From Phyto melanocephala (lineage: Eukaryota > Arthropoda > Insecta > Diptera > Rhinophoridae), in assembly GCA_941918925.1 (NCBI GenBank), contig OW799233.1, positions 79,859,797-79,923,796 of the forward strand: a DNA stretch of 64,000 nt, given 5' to 3'. How positions within the stretch are numbered: the stretch's first letter is position 1; each line of letters begins with the position of its first letter. Below, in pieces: positions 1-11,560 of the stretch. The notes beneath the pieces were generated by a model. It was not told the origin of the DNA and ran no database searches. It saw only the letters and a list, made by a program, of their open reading frames with translations. Both the position numbers and the translations under genes were made by a program.

Positions 1-312
1 CGAAAAAGACTCGGCGTCAAAAGTTATCATGCGGCAAACTTTTGATAATTGGTGAAAATTGTCTAATATGCTTTTGGTAGTTTTTCACTCATAAAACAAA
101 AACTATTAAGTGTCATCTCATGAAATCAGCATCATTCGAAAGGAGACATAAATATTAATTCATTTTGGTGTAATTTATTTCCCGAAATTTATTTCGTTCA
201 AAGTTATCGCGCAGCAAAATTTGAAAAATAACCAAACGTTATCGAATAGCAAATATCAAATATATTTTTAACAATTTATTTTAATTAACTTATAATAATA
301 TAATATATAATT

Positions 313-911
313 GGGGGATTCACAGTAGTGTGATAAAGTCATATGTCCTATAATAATAGCATGAAAATTTAAAACTATTGTGAACAACCCCTCATAATTA
401 AGTGTGCTATTTTGAATTTAAATCAGCTGATGTAAAACATATATAAAAATAAATATTTTCTTTCATAATGCCAAAAACAAGTAAAAAAAACAAAATAATA
501 ATAATAATAGCCAGTTTGTGCGAAAAGTACATTTTAGATGTTGTAATGGCAAACTCAAGTAAATAAATTAAATTTTGTTTGATAAGCAAAAACAGCAGAG
601 TCCTTAGCCGATCCTTTATGACGCCACCAGTGATTTGTTATCAAAAATTAGCAACTGCGCTCAAATTTGGATGTCGGACCGATAAAATTATACAATGAAC
701 GGCGACAGCTTACAAAAACTGTTGCGGCTTGGCTTAGCCGATAGCGCAGGCCTCTGCTTATTAAATACGACAGCACAATAAACATAGCGTACAAAGTTCT
801 ATTTTTATAAGACACTTTTTGTTTGAAAAGCAACAACAAAATTTTTAAGCCATTGTAAAGTTTTAGGACAATAGGACAATATGACATGATAAGACACCTT
901 GTGAATCACCC
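313..911. repeat. MITE-like element with imperfect terminal inverted repeats
   Basis: The left end (from 313, GGGGGATTCACA) and the right end (to 911, read on the minus strand as GGGTGATTCACA) are imperfect inverted repeats of about 40 bases, both continuing into a CATAT-GTCCTA stretch. The interior has no credible coding frame. The flanks are so AT-rich that a target duplication cannot be called. A DNA-transposon-derived, non-autonomous element is the likely explanation; the superfamily is unknown. Confidence 0.5.
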
Positions 912-1222
912 AAATATATTATAATATATTATTATAATATAATTTTTATGACCAGAAATCTTCTTTTTATCTACTTCAAACTATAAAAAAAACTTTAATT
1001 AAATTAGAGAAAAAATTACATTATTAACCAAAACCAGGCACTCATAAAATTTCGCAAACATTATATTTTCATATATTAAATTTAATTTTGATACTAATAT
1101 GGACCACTAGATTTGAATTTTGAACGAAAATACAATTTCTTATTTTCATCTTATGCGTATTACCAACCCTGACTACAATTTTCTGCGTTATGCAACACTG
1201 TTTTCTTTTAATTTATACTACA

Positions 1223-1649
1223 TTTACACCTAAGCGAAATCTAGTAGATTTGATTTAAAATCTTTATTAAAATCTAAACCGTTTATACCACTGTTTTTTG
1301 ACATTTTGCAAGATTTCGTTTTCAAAACAATATACGTATTTACAAGGTGGTCTGAGAGGCGCTCTATGCTCTACTTTTCAAAAATTCAAACTCCATATAA
1401 AAAAAATGTAAACAATAAAGTACTTGTGCTATTGCAACCACCTTATATATTATGATTGAATTTTTCTGTGTGCAGCATAGTAAATTTTAGTACATTTTAA
1501 TTAAAATCACAGTTGCATCACAAAGTAGTACTAGATATTAAGTAGATTTTGCCAAAATCTAGTGGCGAAGTAGATTTCATTTTGTATAGGAAATCTGGTA
1601 GATTTCGCTCAAAATCCCTTATGTACTAGATTTTGTGTAGGTGTAAATC
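1223..1649. repeat. Inverted-repeat element with ATTTACACCTA ends
   Basis: The left end near 1223 reads ATTTACACCTA followed by AAATCTAGTA, and the right end near 1649 carries the same words inverted. Further AAATCTAGTAGATTT-like words recur inside, at about 1238-1275 and 1530-1600. A smaller inverted pair (AAGGTGGT at about 1345, ACCACCTT at about 1436) sits within it and may be a second, nested mini-element. There is no coding capacity and no clear TSD. Confidence 0.35.
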
Positions 1650-2489
1650 GCCATGAAAATAACAAACAATTGAACAAACAATTTTCATATACTGGCAAAC
1701 AATTTTCACAGTTGCAAAAAAAGTACATTGTCTGTATAAGTGTGAGCACGTGTGTTTTTGCATCTGTATTAGTAAAATATTTTTAACTTGCAGTGTTGCT
1801 ATAATGAAAAACGTTAAATTCTACTGTAAAAATCTCACGAATCAATTTTTTTTATTAATATATGCAATTGCATATAAAATGTTTATGAAAAAATCATAAA
1901 CCGTAACGATTATAAGTAATACTACAAAAATTACAATTTAATTTATTTTGTTATATATAATGATTTTTTTATTGTAAAATAATCAATAGTGTATGAGTTT
2001 TATTTATTAGTTATTGATAACTTTTAAATTTTATTTTTTCTTTAATAGAACTAAATTCCATTTTATAGTTTGAAAGTTCCAAGTTTCGCATGGAATACAG
2101 AACAGGCGAATTTCTATTTTTTCGTTAATATATGCATAGTTTTAGTTCTATATGTTTCTGTTCATATATTTTTATCGCTCTTAAGTCTCTTAAGATGTTA
2201 AAGTAGCTTTCCCTGCTGTAGTACGTGAAAATGTAGGTGCGTAAAAATAAATATATATTGCAATCGAAAACTACAAGCAAATTTTTAAAAGACAGCATTA
2301 TACCTTCACAGTTTTGAATTAAATCATTTTCCAAATTTTGAAAATGTTTCAGTTTTAAACACCGATATTAATTATAAACGTAGATTTACATATGTTAGAA
2401 ATGTTACAAATTATTAATGTACCATCAACACTTAAAATTAACTATAAGGCAGAATCTAATGAATTGCTTGTATGTATCACCATTCATCT
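1650..2489. other. AT-rich intergenic DNA, nothing recognised
   Basis: Very AT-rich sequence with short open frames only, none with recognisable protein features. I see no repeat ends or RNA gene. Confidence 0.5.
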
Positions 2490-2860
2490 CAAATGTATTC
2501 TCGTATTAATTCAATTTTTGCATTTGCTGTGTGGCACCTAGCCCCATCTTGTTGAAACCAAATGTTGTCAAGATCAACTTCATCCAATTTCGGCCATAAA
2601 AAGTTGGTTATCATCGATCTATACCGCTCTCCATTCACAGTAACTGTGTTATCAGCTTCATTTCCAAAGAAGTACGGACTGATGATTCCACCAGACCAAA
2701 AACCTCACCAAACTGTAATGGTTTTTCATGAATAATTTGTAGATTTTCTTCGCACCAGAATCGACAGTTTTGTTTATTTACTGCACTACTCAGATGAAAG
2801 TGAGCCTCATCGGAGAAAATAATTTTCTTAAAAAAGTCGTTATCGTTTTCAAAAGTTGTA
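2490..2860 (-). pseudogene. Mariner-like transposase fragment (DDE domain)
   Basis: Read on the minus strand, this encodes the central part of a Tc1/mariner-superfamily transposase. It starts near FFKKIIFSDEAHF, with the first catalytic Asp in FSDEAHF, and continues through VNKQNCRFW and VTVNGERYRSMI to WFQQDGARCHTA, which holds the second catalytic Asp. It stops before the third catalytic residue. There is an in-frame TGA where relatives have a Cys codon (the VW-C-GF position). The N-terminal DNA-binding region is absent and no terminal inverted repeats are visible, so this is a dead fragment. It is clearly related to, but diverged from, the mariner derivative at 11561-12482. Confidence 0.8.
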
Positions 2861-3394
2861 TTTGCGTATATCTCCCCATGATGAAATTGTATACACTACT
2901 GAATACAATGAAAAACAAATGAAAGATCATGACATATTACAAATGGCCTTAACGCCACTTCAAAATCATAACATCCCTATTAAGAAAACCTTTTATTTTA
3001 GATATGACTTGTCAAATTTTCCACTTCACTATTGATAAATTCATGTATAGACAGCTATATACATACAAATTACATATTTTTATCATACTACCCGCTACGT
3101 CGATAGCGCAGTTCTTACTATTTACTGAATATCAATTTTTTTTAATTACTAAATATTTTCTGGTTAAAGTTATGAAAATTTGTTTCTCTGATTCATTTTA
3201 GTTAGAAAAAAGTACACTAAGGATATATCGGGGTTATATTTTAAGTTCACAATATGCAAAAACAACTATAAAAATAATAAAAGTAACATTTTGTTCTTCA
3301 CTGTAATCTTCAAAGTCAACTTGGATTATTAGTACCTTCTTTTAGAATTCTATGTATACAAAATATAAAAACTTCCAAAAAATGTTGAAATTAC
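2861..3394. other. Intergenic DNA with AAAGTAC words
   Basis: AT-rich, no gene recognised. It contains scattered AAAAGTAC words (about 3208 and 3332) like those in the tandem array at 5500-5865, so it may be the other flank of the same repeat, split by the LINE insertion that follows. Confidence 0.35.
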
Positions 3395-3403
3395 AAAAAG
3401 TAC

Positions 3404-5497
3404 TTTATTTTTTTATTTTTTATTTTTATTTCTTTTCGATGTCCCATACACAAGACTTTAAGTCTTATATTGCAGTATGGAACTGAGCATATGCAAATAA
3501 TGACAAAATAGGTGTAATTTTTAACATAAATTGTAAGTAATTTTAAATAAAAAATTAAGAAAAGCAAAATATAGAAATTAACCAAATTTAATAACAAAGT
3601 GTTAATAAAATTTAATAAAATAAGATAAAATAAAATAAGACAAAACAATAAAAAAATAAGATAAAACAATATACAAGCAAAATTTATATATGTATGTATT
3701 TTAACGTGAGAAATGACCAAAAATAAATTTTCTGAATTGTCGTGCGTTACTAATGGTTTGTGATCTATAGGGAATTCCGTTCCAGAGACTGATAGCATTA
3801 ATAAAGAAATGGTATTTAGAAATCAGCGTTCGATGACTAAATGCTAGAATTCTTTTGCCTCTATCAAGTGTTGAAAAATTTAAACGTTCATGGAGATGTT
3901 CAGGCTGATGTGTATATATAATTTTATGCATAAACAGTAAACAACGCACTCTTAAATAATCATCAAAACTAATACCGTAAAGCAAGGTTACGTAGGGGGA
4001 GATATAGTCATATCTTTTTAGACCATATACGTACCGAATTATGTTATTAAATGCCACATTAAGTTTTCTTTTACTTTCACTATCGCAACTGGCAAATAGT
4101 TCACAACCATACAATAAGGTAGGTATTAAATAAGTTTTGGCAAGAAGTATTCTAATTTTAGTTGGAGTACAATATTGAGTTTGCCATAGGTTTCTTAGCA
4201 TTGAGAACATTCTACCACATGCAACGTTAACGTGATTAGACCAAGTAAGGTTGTTATTAAAATATATACCAAGATTTTTGGCAGAGCTTACAATATCTAT
4301 GGACTGGTTATTTAAAGTTAAAATGGGGTTGCAGTCAAGTTTAAAAAGCCTCTTTTTAATAATCAAACACTTCGATTTAGAAGGATTAATTGCCAGCCCA
4401 TTAGCGGTGGCCCACTCGTTAACAAGACCTAACTCCTGATTTAAAGTCCTCACACATTCATCAACCGCGGTGTTGCTGCAACTGATATAAAGCTGTACAT
4501 CATCTGCATACAGCCTTACCCTGCAGTGTTCGAGTTTGCCCTGCAGATCATTCACGTATAACGAAAACAGTAGAGGGCCTAAGATCGAACCTTGTGGAAC
4601 ACCTCGACTTAATGGCAATGATCCTGAAACTGAAGTAGAAGTTTCTACGTATTGATATCTATCAATTAGATATGAATGTATGAGATCTGTGGCACTTGAT
4701 GCAAATCTAAGCATATGTTTAAGTTTAAGACACAAAATATTGTAGTCAACCGTATCAAACGCTCTAGAATGATCCAAGAGAACTAAAAAGGTAACATTAC
4801 CGTTGTCTATCTGTTGTCTTATATCCTCAGCAACATCTACGAGGGCAGTTATACAGCTGTGATTTTTACGAAAACCAGATTGACGATCAGTGAGCATATT
4901 GTTAGTTTCAAGATACTGTGAAACTTGGTTATGAATTAATCTTTCAAAGACTTTAGATAAGAATGGCAAGATTGCTATCGGTCTGTAATCAGAACTAGAT
5001 TTTGGAATGGGAATAATCTTAGCAAGTTTCCAAATCTTAGGATATCGTTTGGTAGTAAAAATTTTATTGAAAACGAATGTTATGAAAGGAAGAAGTTTTG
5101 GAATAAGAATTTTTAAAAACCTAGGATCTAACCCATCCACACCAACTGCATTGGATTTTATCGATAGTAGGCTGGATAATACGTCACATTGACTTACGTT
5201 TACAAAATTGAAATTATTGTTTAAAATATCATTAGAAAAATTATAGTAATTCGAATTCGGTTGAACATTTGGAATATTTAAAAATTGGTTATTTAGGATG
5301 TTTGCATCGACAGAACAAGGTTCATGGCTACGAGAATTGCCAATGCCAATTTCACGAATTGTTTGCCAAGTTTTCTTCGAACCAATGGCAGCAGAGAACT
5401 TTGAAGCATAGTAGTTAGATTTGGCTTTTCTAATTAATCTGTTAGTTATCCTACGTGATACACAATATTCATCATACGATAGTACAATAAAAAAAAT
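3404..5497 (-). mobile_element. 5'-truncated non-LTR retrotransposon (LINE)
   Basis: A LINE inserted on the minus strand. Its 3' end at low coordinates is a run of A/T-rich short repeats (AAATAAAA type, minus strand) at about 3405-3433. Its 5' end at about 5497 is truncated before the endonuclease domain. The 9-base word AAAAAGTAC lies on both sides (3395-3403 and 5498-5506) and is a plausible TSD. However, the surrounding array itself repeats that word, so this is supportive rather than conclusive. The 3' UTR is about 300 bases. Confidence 0.8.
3701..5497 (-). CDS. LINE ORF2 C-terminal part: reverse transcriptase (intact frame, 5' truncated)
   Basis: One uninterrupted frame of about 600 residues gives the RT of a non-LTR retrotransposon, which copies element RNA into DNA at the target site. 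Visible RT blocks in order: SSDYRPIAILPFLSKVFERL, the LVLLDHSRAFDTVDY block with catalytic Asp, SRGVPQGSILGPLLFSLY, and YADD (minus strand of 4499-4510). The thumb and a C-terminal SLWNGIPYRSQ stretch typical of the CR1/jockey-like group follow. The apurinic endonuclease expected upstream is missing, and the open frame runs a few codons beyond the element into flanking DNA at 5498-5539, so no native start is present. The lack of stops suggests a young insertion. Clade assignment within CR1/L2/jockey is uncertain. Confidence 0.85.
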   Translation of the reverse strand: MFFIVLSYDEYCVSRRITNRLIRKAKSNYYASKFSAAIGSKKTWQTIREIGIGNSRSHEPCSVDANILNNQFLNIPNVQPNSNYYNFSNDILNNNFNFVNVSQCDVLSSLLSIKSNAVGVDGLDPRFLKILIPKLLPFITFVFNKIFTTKRYPKIWKLAKIIPIPKSSSDYRPIAILPFLSKVFERLIHNQVSQYLETNNMLTDRQSGFRKNHSCITALVDVAEDIRQQIDNGNVTFLVLLDHSRAFDTVDYNILCLKLKHMLRFASSATDLIHSYLIDRYQYVETSTSVSGSLPLSRGVPQGSILGPLLFSLYVNDLQGKLEHCRVRLYADDVQLYISCSNTAVDECVRTLNQELGLVNEWATANGLAINPSKSKCLIIKKRLFKLDCNPILTLNNQSIDIVSSAKNLGIYFNNNLTWSNHVNVACGRMFSMLRNLWQTQYCTPTKIRILLAKTYLIPTLLYGCELFASCDSESKRKLNVAFNNIIRYVYGLKRYDYISPYVTLLYGISFDDYLRVRCLLFMHKIIYTHQPEHLHERLNFSTLDRGKRILAFSHRTLISKYHFFINAISLWNGIPYRSQTISNARQFRKFIFGHFSR

Positions 5498-5865
5498 AAA
5501 AAGTACCTTTTTGGTCGCCCATAACAATTTCAATCCCACCTTGTATCAATAGTCCCTAACTTTAAAATTATAGCTTCATAAACATAGAATAAATAAATAA
5601 ATATACAAAAAGTACCATGAAAATTCAAAAAAGTACCTTTTAGGCCACCCATAACATTTTCAGTCTCACCTAGTATGAATAGTCGCTAACTTAAAAATTC
5701 TAGCTTTATAAACATAGAATATACAAAAAGTACCATACAAATTCAAAAAAGTACCTTTTAGATCACCCATAACATTTTCAGTCTTACCTGGAATCAATAG
5801 TCTTTTATTTTACAATTCTACCTTTAAAAACCTAGAAAATACAAAAAGTACAATAAAAATGGGGA
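5498..5865. repeat. Tandem array, three units of about 118 bases
   Basis: Three consecutive diverged units start near 5498, 5627 and 5745. Each opens with AAAAAGTACCTTTT, then a (T/C)CACCCATAACA-like block, a TCACCT...ATCAATAGTC block, a CTTTATAAACATAGAATA block and TACAAAAAGTACCAT. The LINE at 3404-5497 appears to have inserted at the first AAAAAGTAC word. Confidence 0.7.
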
Positions 5866-6998
5866 AAAGTACATTTTTTAATACAAGTTCAAAATTTCAA
5901 GTCTAATACGTTCAAATATCTATGTAACAAAATATCTTAATAGACATGATTTAAAGTTAGTAAATCTACTCTTTTTTCCATGAAAGTAATTATGTTCTAA
6001 GAAGTACCAAACTATTTCCCGAATTTTCCCCTTTTTACCCTATTATGAATGTGTTTAAACTTTTACTAAATTATTTAATGTCTGTTAAAATCCCAATTAC
6101 AAATTTTATGAAAATCGGTCCTGTAATTAGTACCTTGTTTGTCCCCCTAAAAGTTTCCAAAAATGTCACCTAAATAATTGTACGTATTATATTAAGCAAT
6201 AATTTGTCCAATTAAATAATATTAGAAAAGTTTCTTTTAAAAAAAGTACTAAAAATAGGGACAATTTTTACCCCTTATACATGCGAATTTAAAATAAGTT
6301 TCGAAATCCTATTAATATTTTTTTTTCGCGGATTAAGTAATACAGTTTAAAATTTTTTCCTAGATAAATGTGTTTGGAAGTTACCAAAAAAGTACCATAT
6401 TATAGTTTTTTTCCCTTCGGGGTTGAAAATTAAAAAAAAGGCCAGACACCTGTCAGTTTATTTTTTGTGCAAATTACAATACTTTTCAATTTAATTTGTA
6501 TCATTTTAGATAAGTATGTATAAGATTACCCCTTTTATACGTTTTTACCTCCTTAAAGTTCAAATTTCCGAAAATCCCTTCTTAGTGGAGCTATACATTG
6601 AAAGAGGAACCAATTGTCCCTACCGGGCTACTAGTAAGTTTTATATAAAACAAGTTTTTTTGTCTATGATTTAAATTTTTGTATCTATTAAATCTCAAAA
6701 TTTATGACAAACTCTCTACAAATTATTAATTTGTATTTCTAAAACTTTTACTTTTTTAATTTTTATTTTATTTTTCGCAAATAAAAGTTTTAGATATAAA
6801 CATTTTTTTTTTTAATTTAGGGAACACATAATTACACCATCTTTTAATCATTTCACTATACGCCTTTAAACCATAAAAATTTGCTATTTGTGTGCTTTTA
6901 CCAAAACTAAAAATTACGTTTTTTTTTAGAGTACACAACACTTAAAACCCACCCCAATTAAAAAAAGTAAATAAAACAGAAACATTACTGCTAATATA
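5866..6998. other. AT-rich intergenic DNA
   Basis: No gene. Isolated AAAAAGTAC words (near 6240 and 6387) continue the flavour of the preceding array, but no unit structure is visible. Confidence 0.4.
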
Positions 6999-7254
6999 TC
7001 GATGCTTTACTTCCTCAACCTCGTATCTTAAAAAATACGGTTTTGACTTTTTCATATCAAACGATTGTTTTATGCTTTAACTAAAAAAGATTAGTATATT
7101 ATTACTACTAATATACATTAATACAATCAATTCCTTAATAACTGCATTTAAGCTTTTAACCAAACACCGAAGTATAAAAAGATGAACCGTTTCTTAATTC
7201 TCTCCTAAAAAATTTTATTTTTTAAGATACGAGGTTGAGGAAGTAAGGCATCGA
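6999..7254. repeat. 256-bp element with 38-bp terminal inverted repeats
   Basis: The left arm 6999-7036 (TCGATGCTTTACTTCCTCAA and on) and the right arm 7217-7254 are inverted copies with about one mismatch. The interior of about 180 bases is AT-rich and non-coding. This is the architecture of a small MITE. The flanks are AT-rich (TATA / TATT), so the TSD is ambiguous, with TA possible. Confidence 0.65.
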
Positions 7255-7339
7255 TATTTTATTTTTAATATTTGCACACATATAAGATAAAAACTTGTTT
7301 ATATGAATTATATTTGGAGTCCTTTTTATTAATCCTATT

Positions 7340-7775
7340 AGTGGTCAATTGACATTTTAGTGTTCAACGATTTTTTCATTAAAAATTCTCAAAAATTCTA
7401 CCATTTCCTATTGGATTTTTACATGGGCAATTGTGTGTTAGGGTATAGCACCTGTCTGTAAGTACTTGGGAGGGTAGTCTATGCATTTTTGGAATCTACT
7501 AGGTGTCCACTATCAGCACCCATATGCCAATATAGGGTTCAACGAATATTTTGAAAATTATTCAAAAAAACTTTTTACCATTTTCTATAGGTTTTTTTGT
7601 GTGTGGGCAATTGTTTGTTAGGGTAGAGCAACTGTCTGTAAGTACTTGGGAGGGTAATCTATACATTTTTGGAATCTACTTGGTGTCCACTATTAGCACC
7701 TATATGTTAATATAGCTCAACAAACTTTTCATTCATGATTCTTAAAAAAACTTTCTATAATTTTCTATATTTTAT
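7340..7775. repeat. Direct tandem repeat, period 180 bases, about 2.4 units
   Basis: The GGGCAATTGTGTGTTAGGGT stretch at about 7425 recurs at 7605. Both copies continue through GTCTGTAAGTACTTGGGAGG and TTTTTGGAATCTAC to GGTGTCCACTAT. A third partial unit starts near 7710. Substitutions are spread through the units. No coding frame. Confidence 0.75.
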
Positions 7776-8174
7776 AATATTTTAATGTTTGTTGTCAATG
7801 TTTTATCAATAGTTACGTTTTTAGGGATAATAAAAGAATTTGGTTTTTAAAAAATTAAATTAAATTAAAATTTGGATAAAAATATTTTTTTATATTAAGC
7901 ACGTGATACTTTGTTTACATTTTTTTATTTTTTTGTGTTGTTTTTTTGAGCACGTGGCATTTTTTTTGCATTTTCTTAGAAAAAAGTACCTTCTTTGCAA
8001 CTCTGGAAAAATGTTTGCCATCTTTCCAATGTTTGTTTTTTTCTTGTACGTTCAATTTGGGCCTTCATGCGCATTCTATATGATTTATAATCTTTGGTTA
8101 TACACACACAGAATTCCAATATGTGAGAGTAAGAAAACAAAAAGAGAACAAGTTCTCAACAAAAACAAATTATA
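7776..8174. other. Intergenic DNA, possible DNA-transposon end
   Basis: No gene supported. AAAAAAGTACCTTC followed by TTTGCAACTCTG at about 7981-7999 resembles the right end of the hAT-type MITE immediately downstream (GTAC words, then TTTTGCAACCCTG). A matching left end was not found. Confidence 0.35.
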
Positions 8175-8182
8175 TGTGATGT

Positions 8183-8739
8183 CAGGGTTGCAAAATGAGA
8201 ACATCAAAATCGTACCAAGAAGCTCATAAAATTGTACTTTTTCGACCCCAATTGTACCAACAAATTTTATTTTAAAATTTTTTTTAATATTTTTTATTTT
8301 AAATAAAAGCCAGAAAAAACATAAACATAACATAAAATTGTACATAAAAATTCATTTTTGTAATATTAAAATTAACATTTGTACTTAAAAATTCATTTAT
8401 ACTTTAAAAGTATTTCTTTAAAAAAAAGAAACTGCACTAAGTAATATGTATACATACATATGTACATATTTAAACATAAAATAAATTACATAAAAAGTCT
8501 AAAAGTTGTTTGAAAATAAACAGGTGAATGCAAACAATTAATCACAAAGAAATGATAGCAACAATGAGTTACCATCGTAAATCAATCAAGACGATAAACT
8601 AGGGAAATTCAATAAAAAAAAAAAACATAAACTGAGAAAGTTAGTAAATTGTACTAAATGGGTAATTGGTGTGCCATTGTACTTTTGAGGTTTAAATTGT
8701 ACCACAAATAGTACAATTGTACCAACTTTTGCAACCCTG
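8183..8739. mobile_element. hAT-type MITE with 13-bp TIRs and 8-bp TSD
   Basis: The element starts CAGGGTTGCAAAA (8183-8195) and ends TTTTGCAACCCTG (8727-8739), perfect 13-base inverted repeats. It is flanked on both sides by the identical 8-mer TGTGATGT (8175-8182 and 8740-8747). TIRs starting CAGGG and 8-bp TSDs are hallmarks of the hAT superfamily. GTACC / TTGTAC words are repeated near both ends, as expected of subterminal transposase-binding sites. There is no transposase, so it is non-autonomous. Confidence 0.9.
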
Positions 8740-9002
8740 TGTGATGTACTGTTTATGTTTGTGTGTAAATATTACCACATTCTTTGCAAGCGAGTGGCGC
8801 GGGACGATACACACCCGCGTTTTTATTTTCAAATTTGAACCATATACTTGCGAAATATAAAGCTACTTTACGAAAGTAACGGAAAGGAAGGGGAATTTTT
8901 CCATAATTTTCTTGCTGACTCTTTCATCTCCGTGGAGAATTAACTATTATACGTGATATAACTATATAACTATTATAGTGAACGGAACGATCTTTATAGA
9001 AT

Positions 9003-10438
9003 ATGTCGGCGAATGGGGGTCCGTGGCCCCCTAGGGGGCAACGTAAGGCTCGGGAAAGGGTACAAAGTGGCGGCGCGTATAGAAGTCGCAGTAACTCCAG
9101 CACAAATTCGAAAAAAATACGTGAAGATACGAACAATAAAGATTTAAATAATGCGAATTTAAATATTTTAGCAGATTCAGCCATTGCAATGGCACAGGAA
9201 AATTATATTAACCACATATATAATGATCAACATCGAGGTCCTTTATAGTTTATGTGGATGCGGTGGACCCGGCGGGCTCCCGCAAACCTATAAACGCAAT
9301 CTCTTTAAACAGAATTTTAAAAAAGTTGGAAATCGAGAGTATCACTGAAGTTACAAAAATAGGTTATGGCCGATGTAAGGTGACCTTCAAAGACCGAAAT
9401 ATGGCTAACAGTTTTGCTTATGACATAAGATTAAAAGAAAATGGCTACATGCCAAAAATATTCGCCCATTTTGTTTCTAAGATTGGTTTGGTCTTCGACA
9501 TTCCAACGGATTTATCAATGGAGGATTTTCATTTATCAGTTGTTTCACCAATACCCATCTTGAAATGTATCAGAATTGAGAGAAAGAACCCAGATGACGG
9601 TGATACAAAAATAGCTACAGGTAGAGTTAAGATTATTTTCGATGGTGTCGAAATACCAAGAGAGATTTCATATGATTACAAGAAAATAAAAGTTAAGCAC
9701 TATATATCGTTTGCGCAATGTTACCGTTGCTTTAGATTTAACCATTTTGCTCAGCATTGCAAGCAACAGACTGAAATTTGTAAAATTTGTTTCAACAGAC
9801 ATGAAGATTCGGAATCTTGTGGGCAAATAAAGTGTATTAACTGCAAAGAAGACCACCATCCTACCTCAAAATCATGTCCAGCCAGAGAAAAGGCTTATAC
9901 TATTAAGAAAATTATGACTCTTGAAAATCTTTCCATTACTGACGCTAGAGTAAAATATTCAGGAATTTTTGGAAACAGATTTGCCGCGCTCGAAGAAATT
10001 GGTGACCAATTTCCTCCCCTGATAACCAAATCATGTCCCAGAACTCTGGACAATAACAGAGAAGCTGCAGAAACTATGCATAACTTAATGCCCTTCTCCA
10101 GGGTAGCACGTAATAATGTCAATCGAGAAAGGGAATTCGAAAAATCTAAACAGAATATGGATCAATGGCGGCAATTGACAAAAAATGTAAATAAAATTAA
10201 CAATGAACCTAATAAGAATATTTTTAATCCCCACAGAACATCCAATTTGGAGCGGCTTTCGAGCCAATTAAATTTGGATGGTAAGGTAAAGGAAATTTTA
10301 GCAGTTATTAATTCAAAAATTGATTGTTTTTTAGCTGAGCAAACAAGTGTTAACTTAACATTAGACCAAAGGGAATTTTTGAAAGGCCTCCAGAATCATA
10401 TCATTAAGAGTGTAGGACCTGACGGCGCTAAGCCGTAG
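9003..10438 (+). pseudogene. I-clade LINE ORF1 (gag-like, CCHC zinc knuckles), one frameshift
   Basis: The nucleic-acid-binding ORF1 protein that packages LINE RNA. The first segment (9003-9248) is in one frame. A one-base shift near 9245 moves reading to the frame of 9254-10438. Frame comparison shows the segments join naturally at a GPF-IVYVDAVD-like region typical of these proteins. The second segment holds three Cys-rich knuckles in a row: CYRCFRFNHFAQHC, CKICFNRHEDSESC and CINCKEDHHPTSKSC. A low-complexity basic tail follows. The stop at 10436-10438 lies 28 bases before the ORF2 start. Apart from the shift, the frame is clean. Confidence 0.85.
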
Positions 10439-11560
10439 TCCTATACTTTTCTTTTTTATAACTATTATGAAGATATTACAATATAACATACAAAGTTTGA
10501 AAAAACCTGGCAATAAGGAAACTTTGGAATTGGTTCTTGATAATTATGATTTTAATTTTTGTATGTTATGTGAAACATGGTTGAAGGATAACTCATCTAC
10601 CAGTATGGAAAATTACAATTTTGTTTGTAAAAATCGTTCCGATGGTTATGGAGGAGTTGGCATATATGTCAAAAGGAACATCAAATTCAAAATTCTGAAT
10701 TTTATAACAAACATAGATGTAGTTGGAATTTCAACATTAAACCTTAAGCAAAATCTTAATTTAATATGTATCTACATACCGCCTAATATTACAGCAAACA
10801 CCTTCAAGATCGAGTTGAAAAAAATCTTTGAGATTTTTAACTGCACTACAACCTCTACTTTTATTTGTGGAGATTTTAACGCAAAATCGCCTATCTGCGG
10901 CTGCCAGACGACAGATAGAAAAGGTTGTATTTTGGAAAATATTGCAGCAGACTGTGGTTTTTCGTCAATCAATAACGATTTCGAATCGGCTATTGACGTT
11001 TCTTTTGGTAAATGTATACCACCTTCGACTACTTGGTTACCCCTTGATATTAAAATCTCTAACAGCAAACACAGCCCAATAGAAATTAATTTGACCAATG
11101 CTTGTCCGGAACCGAGCAATAGAATTCATTTCAATAAGACGAATATCATTAAAGATGTTAATCTTTTGATATTAGAGAAAATTTGCAAAGCATTAATGAA
11201 TCCTTTTCCTATGTCTTAAGAAAAAATACGGTTGAAATTCCAATTAATAATAAATTTTCTCCAAAAAGTTGGTGGTCATCTGAATCTCTAAAACTTTTTA
11301 GGGTGAGAAATGCTTTTAGAAAGAAATACCGTAGATATAGAACCACTGAAAACCTACATGCCCTTGAAATTGCTGAGGAAAACTTTAAGGGTCACATTCA
11401 AGAAAGGAAGAAATATAATTTCTCTCAAGTTATGGAAGATATAAATAACCCTCACAGTGTCAAGGAAATGTGGAATAAAATGAAGAATCTAAAGAAATAT
11501 GCCCGTGTTAAGAATGCCAACAATTCTTGGGATACCCAACAGCAACAAGATTATTTAATA

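Noticed and set aside
3391..3798. 135-residue frame overlapping the LINE 3' end
   Set aside because: A shadow frame over the 3' UTR and end of the RT.
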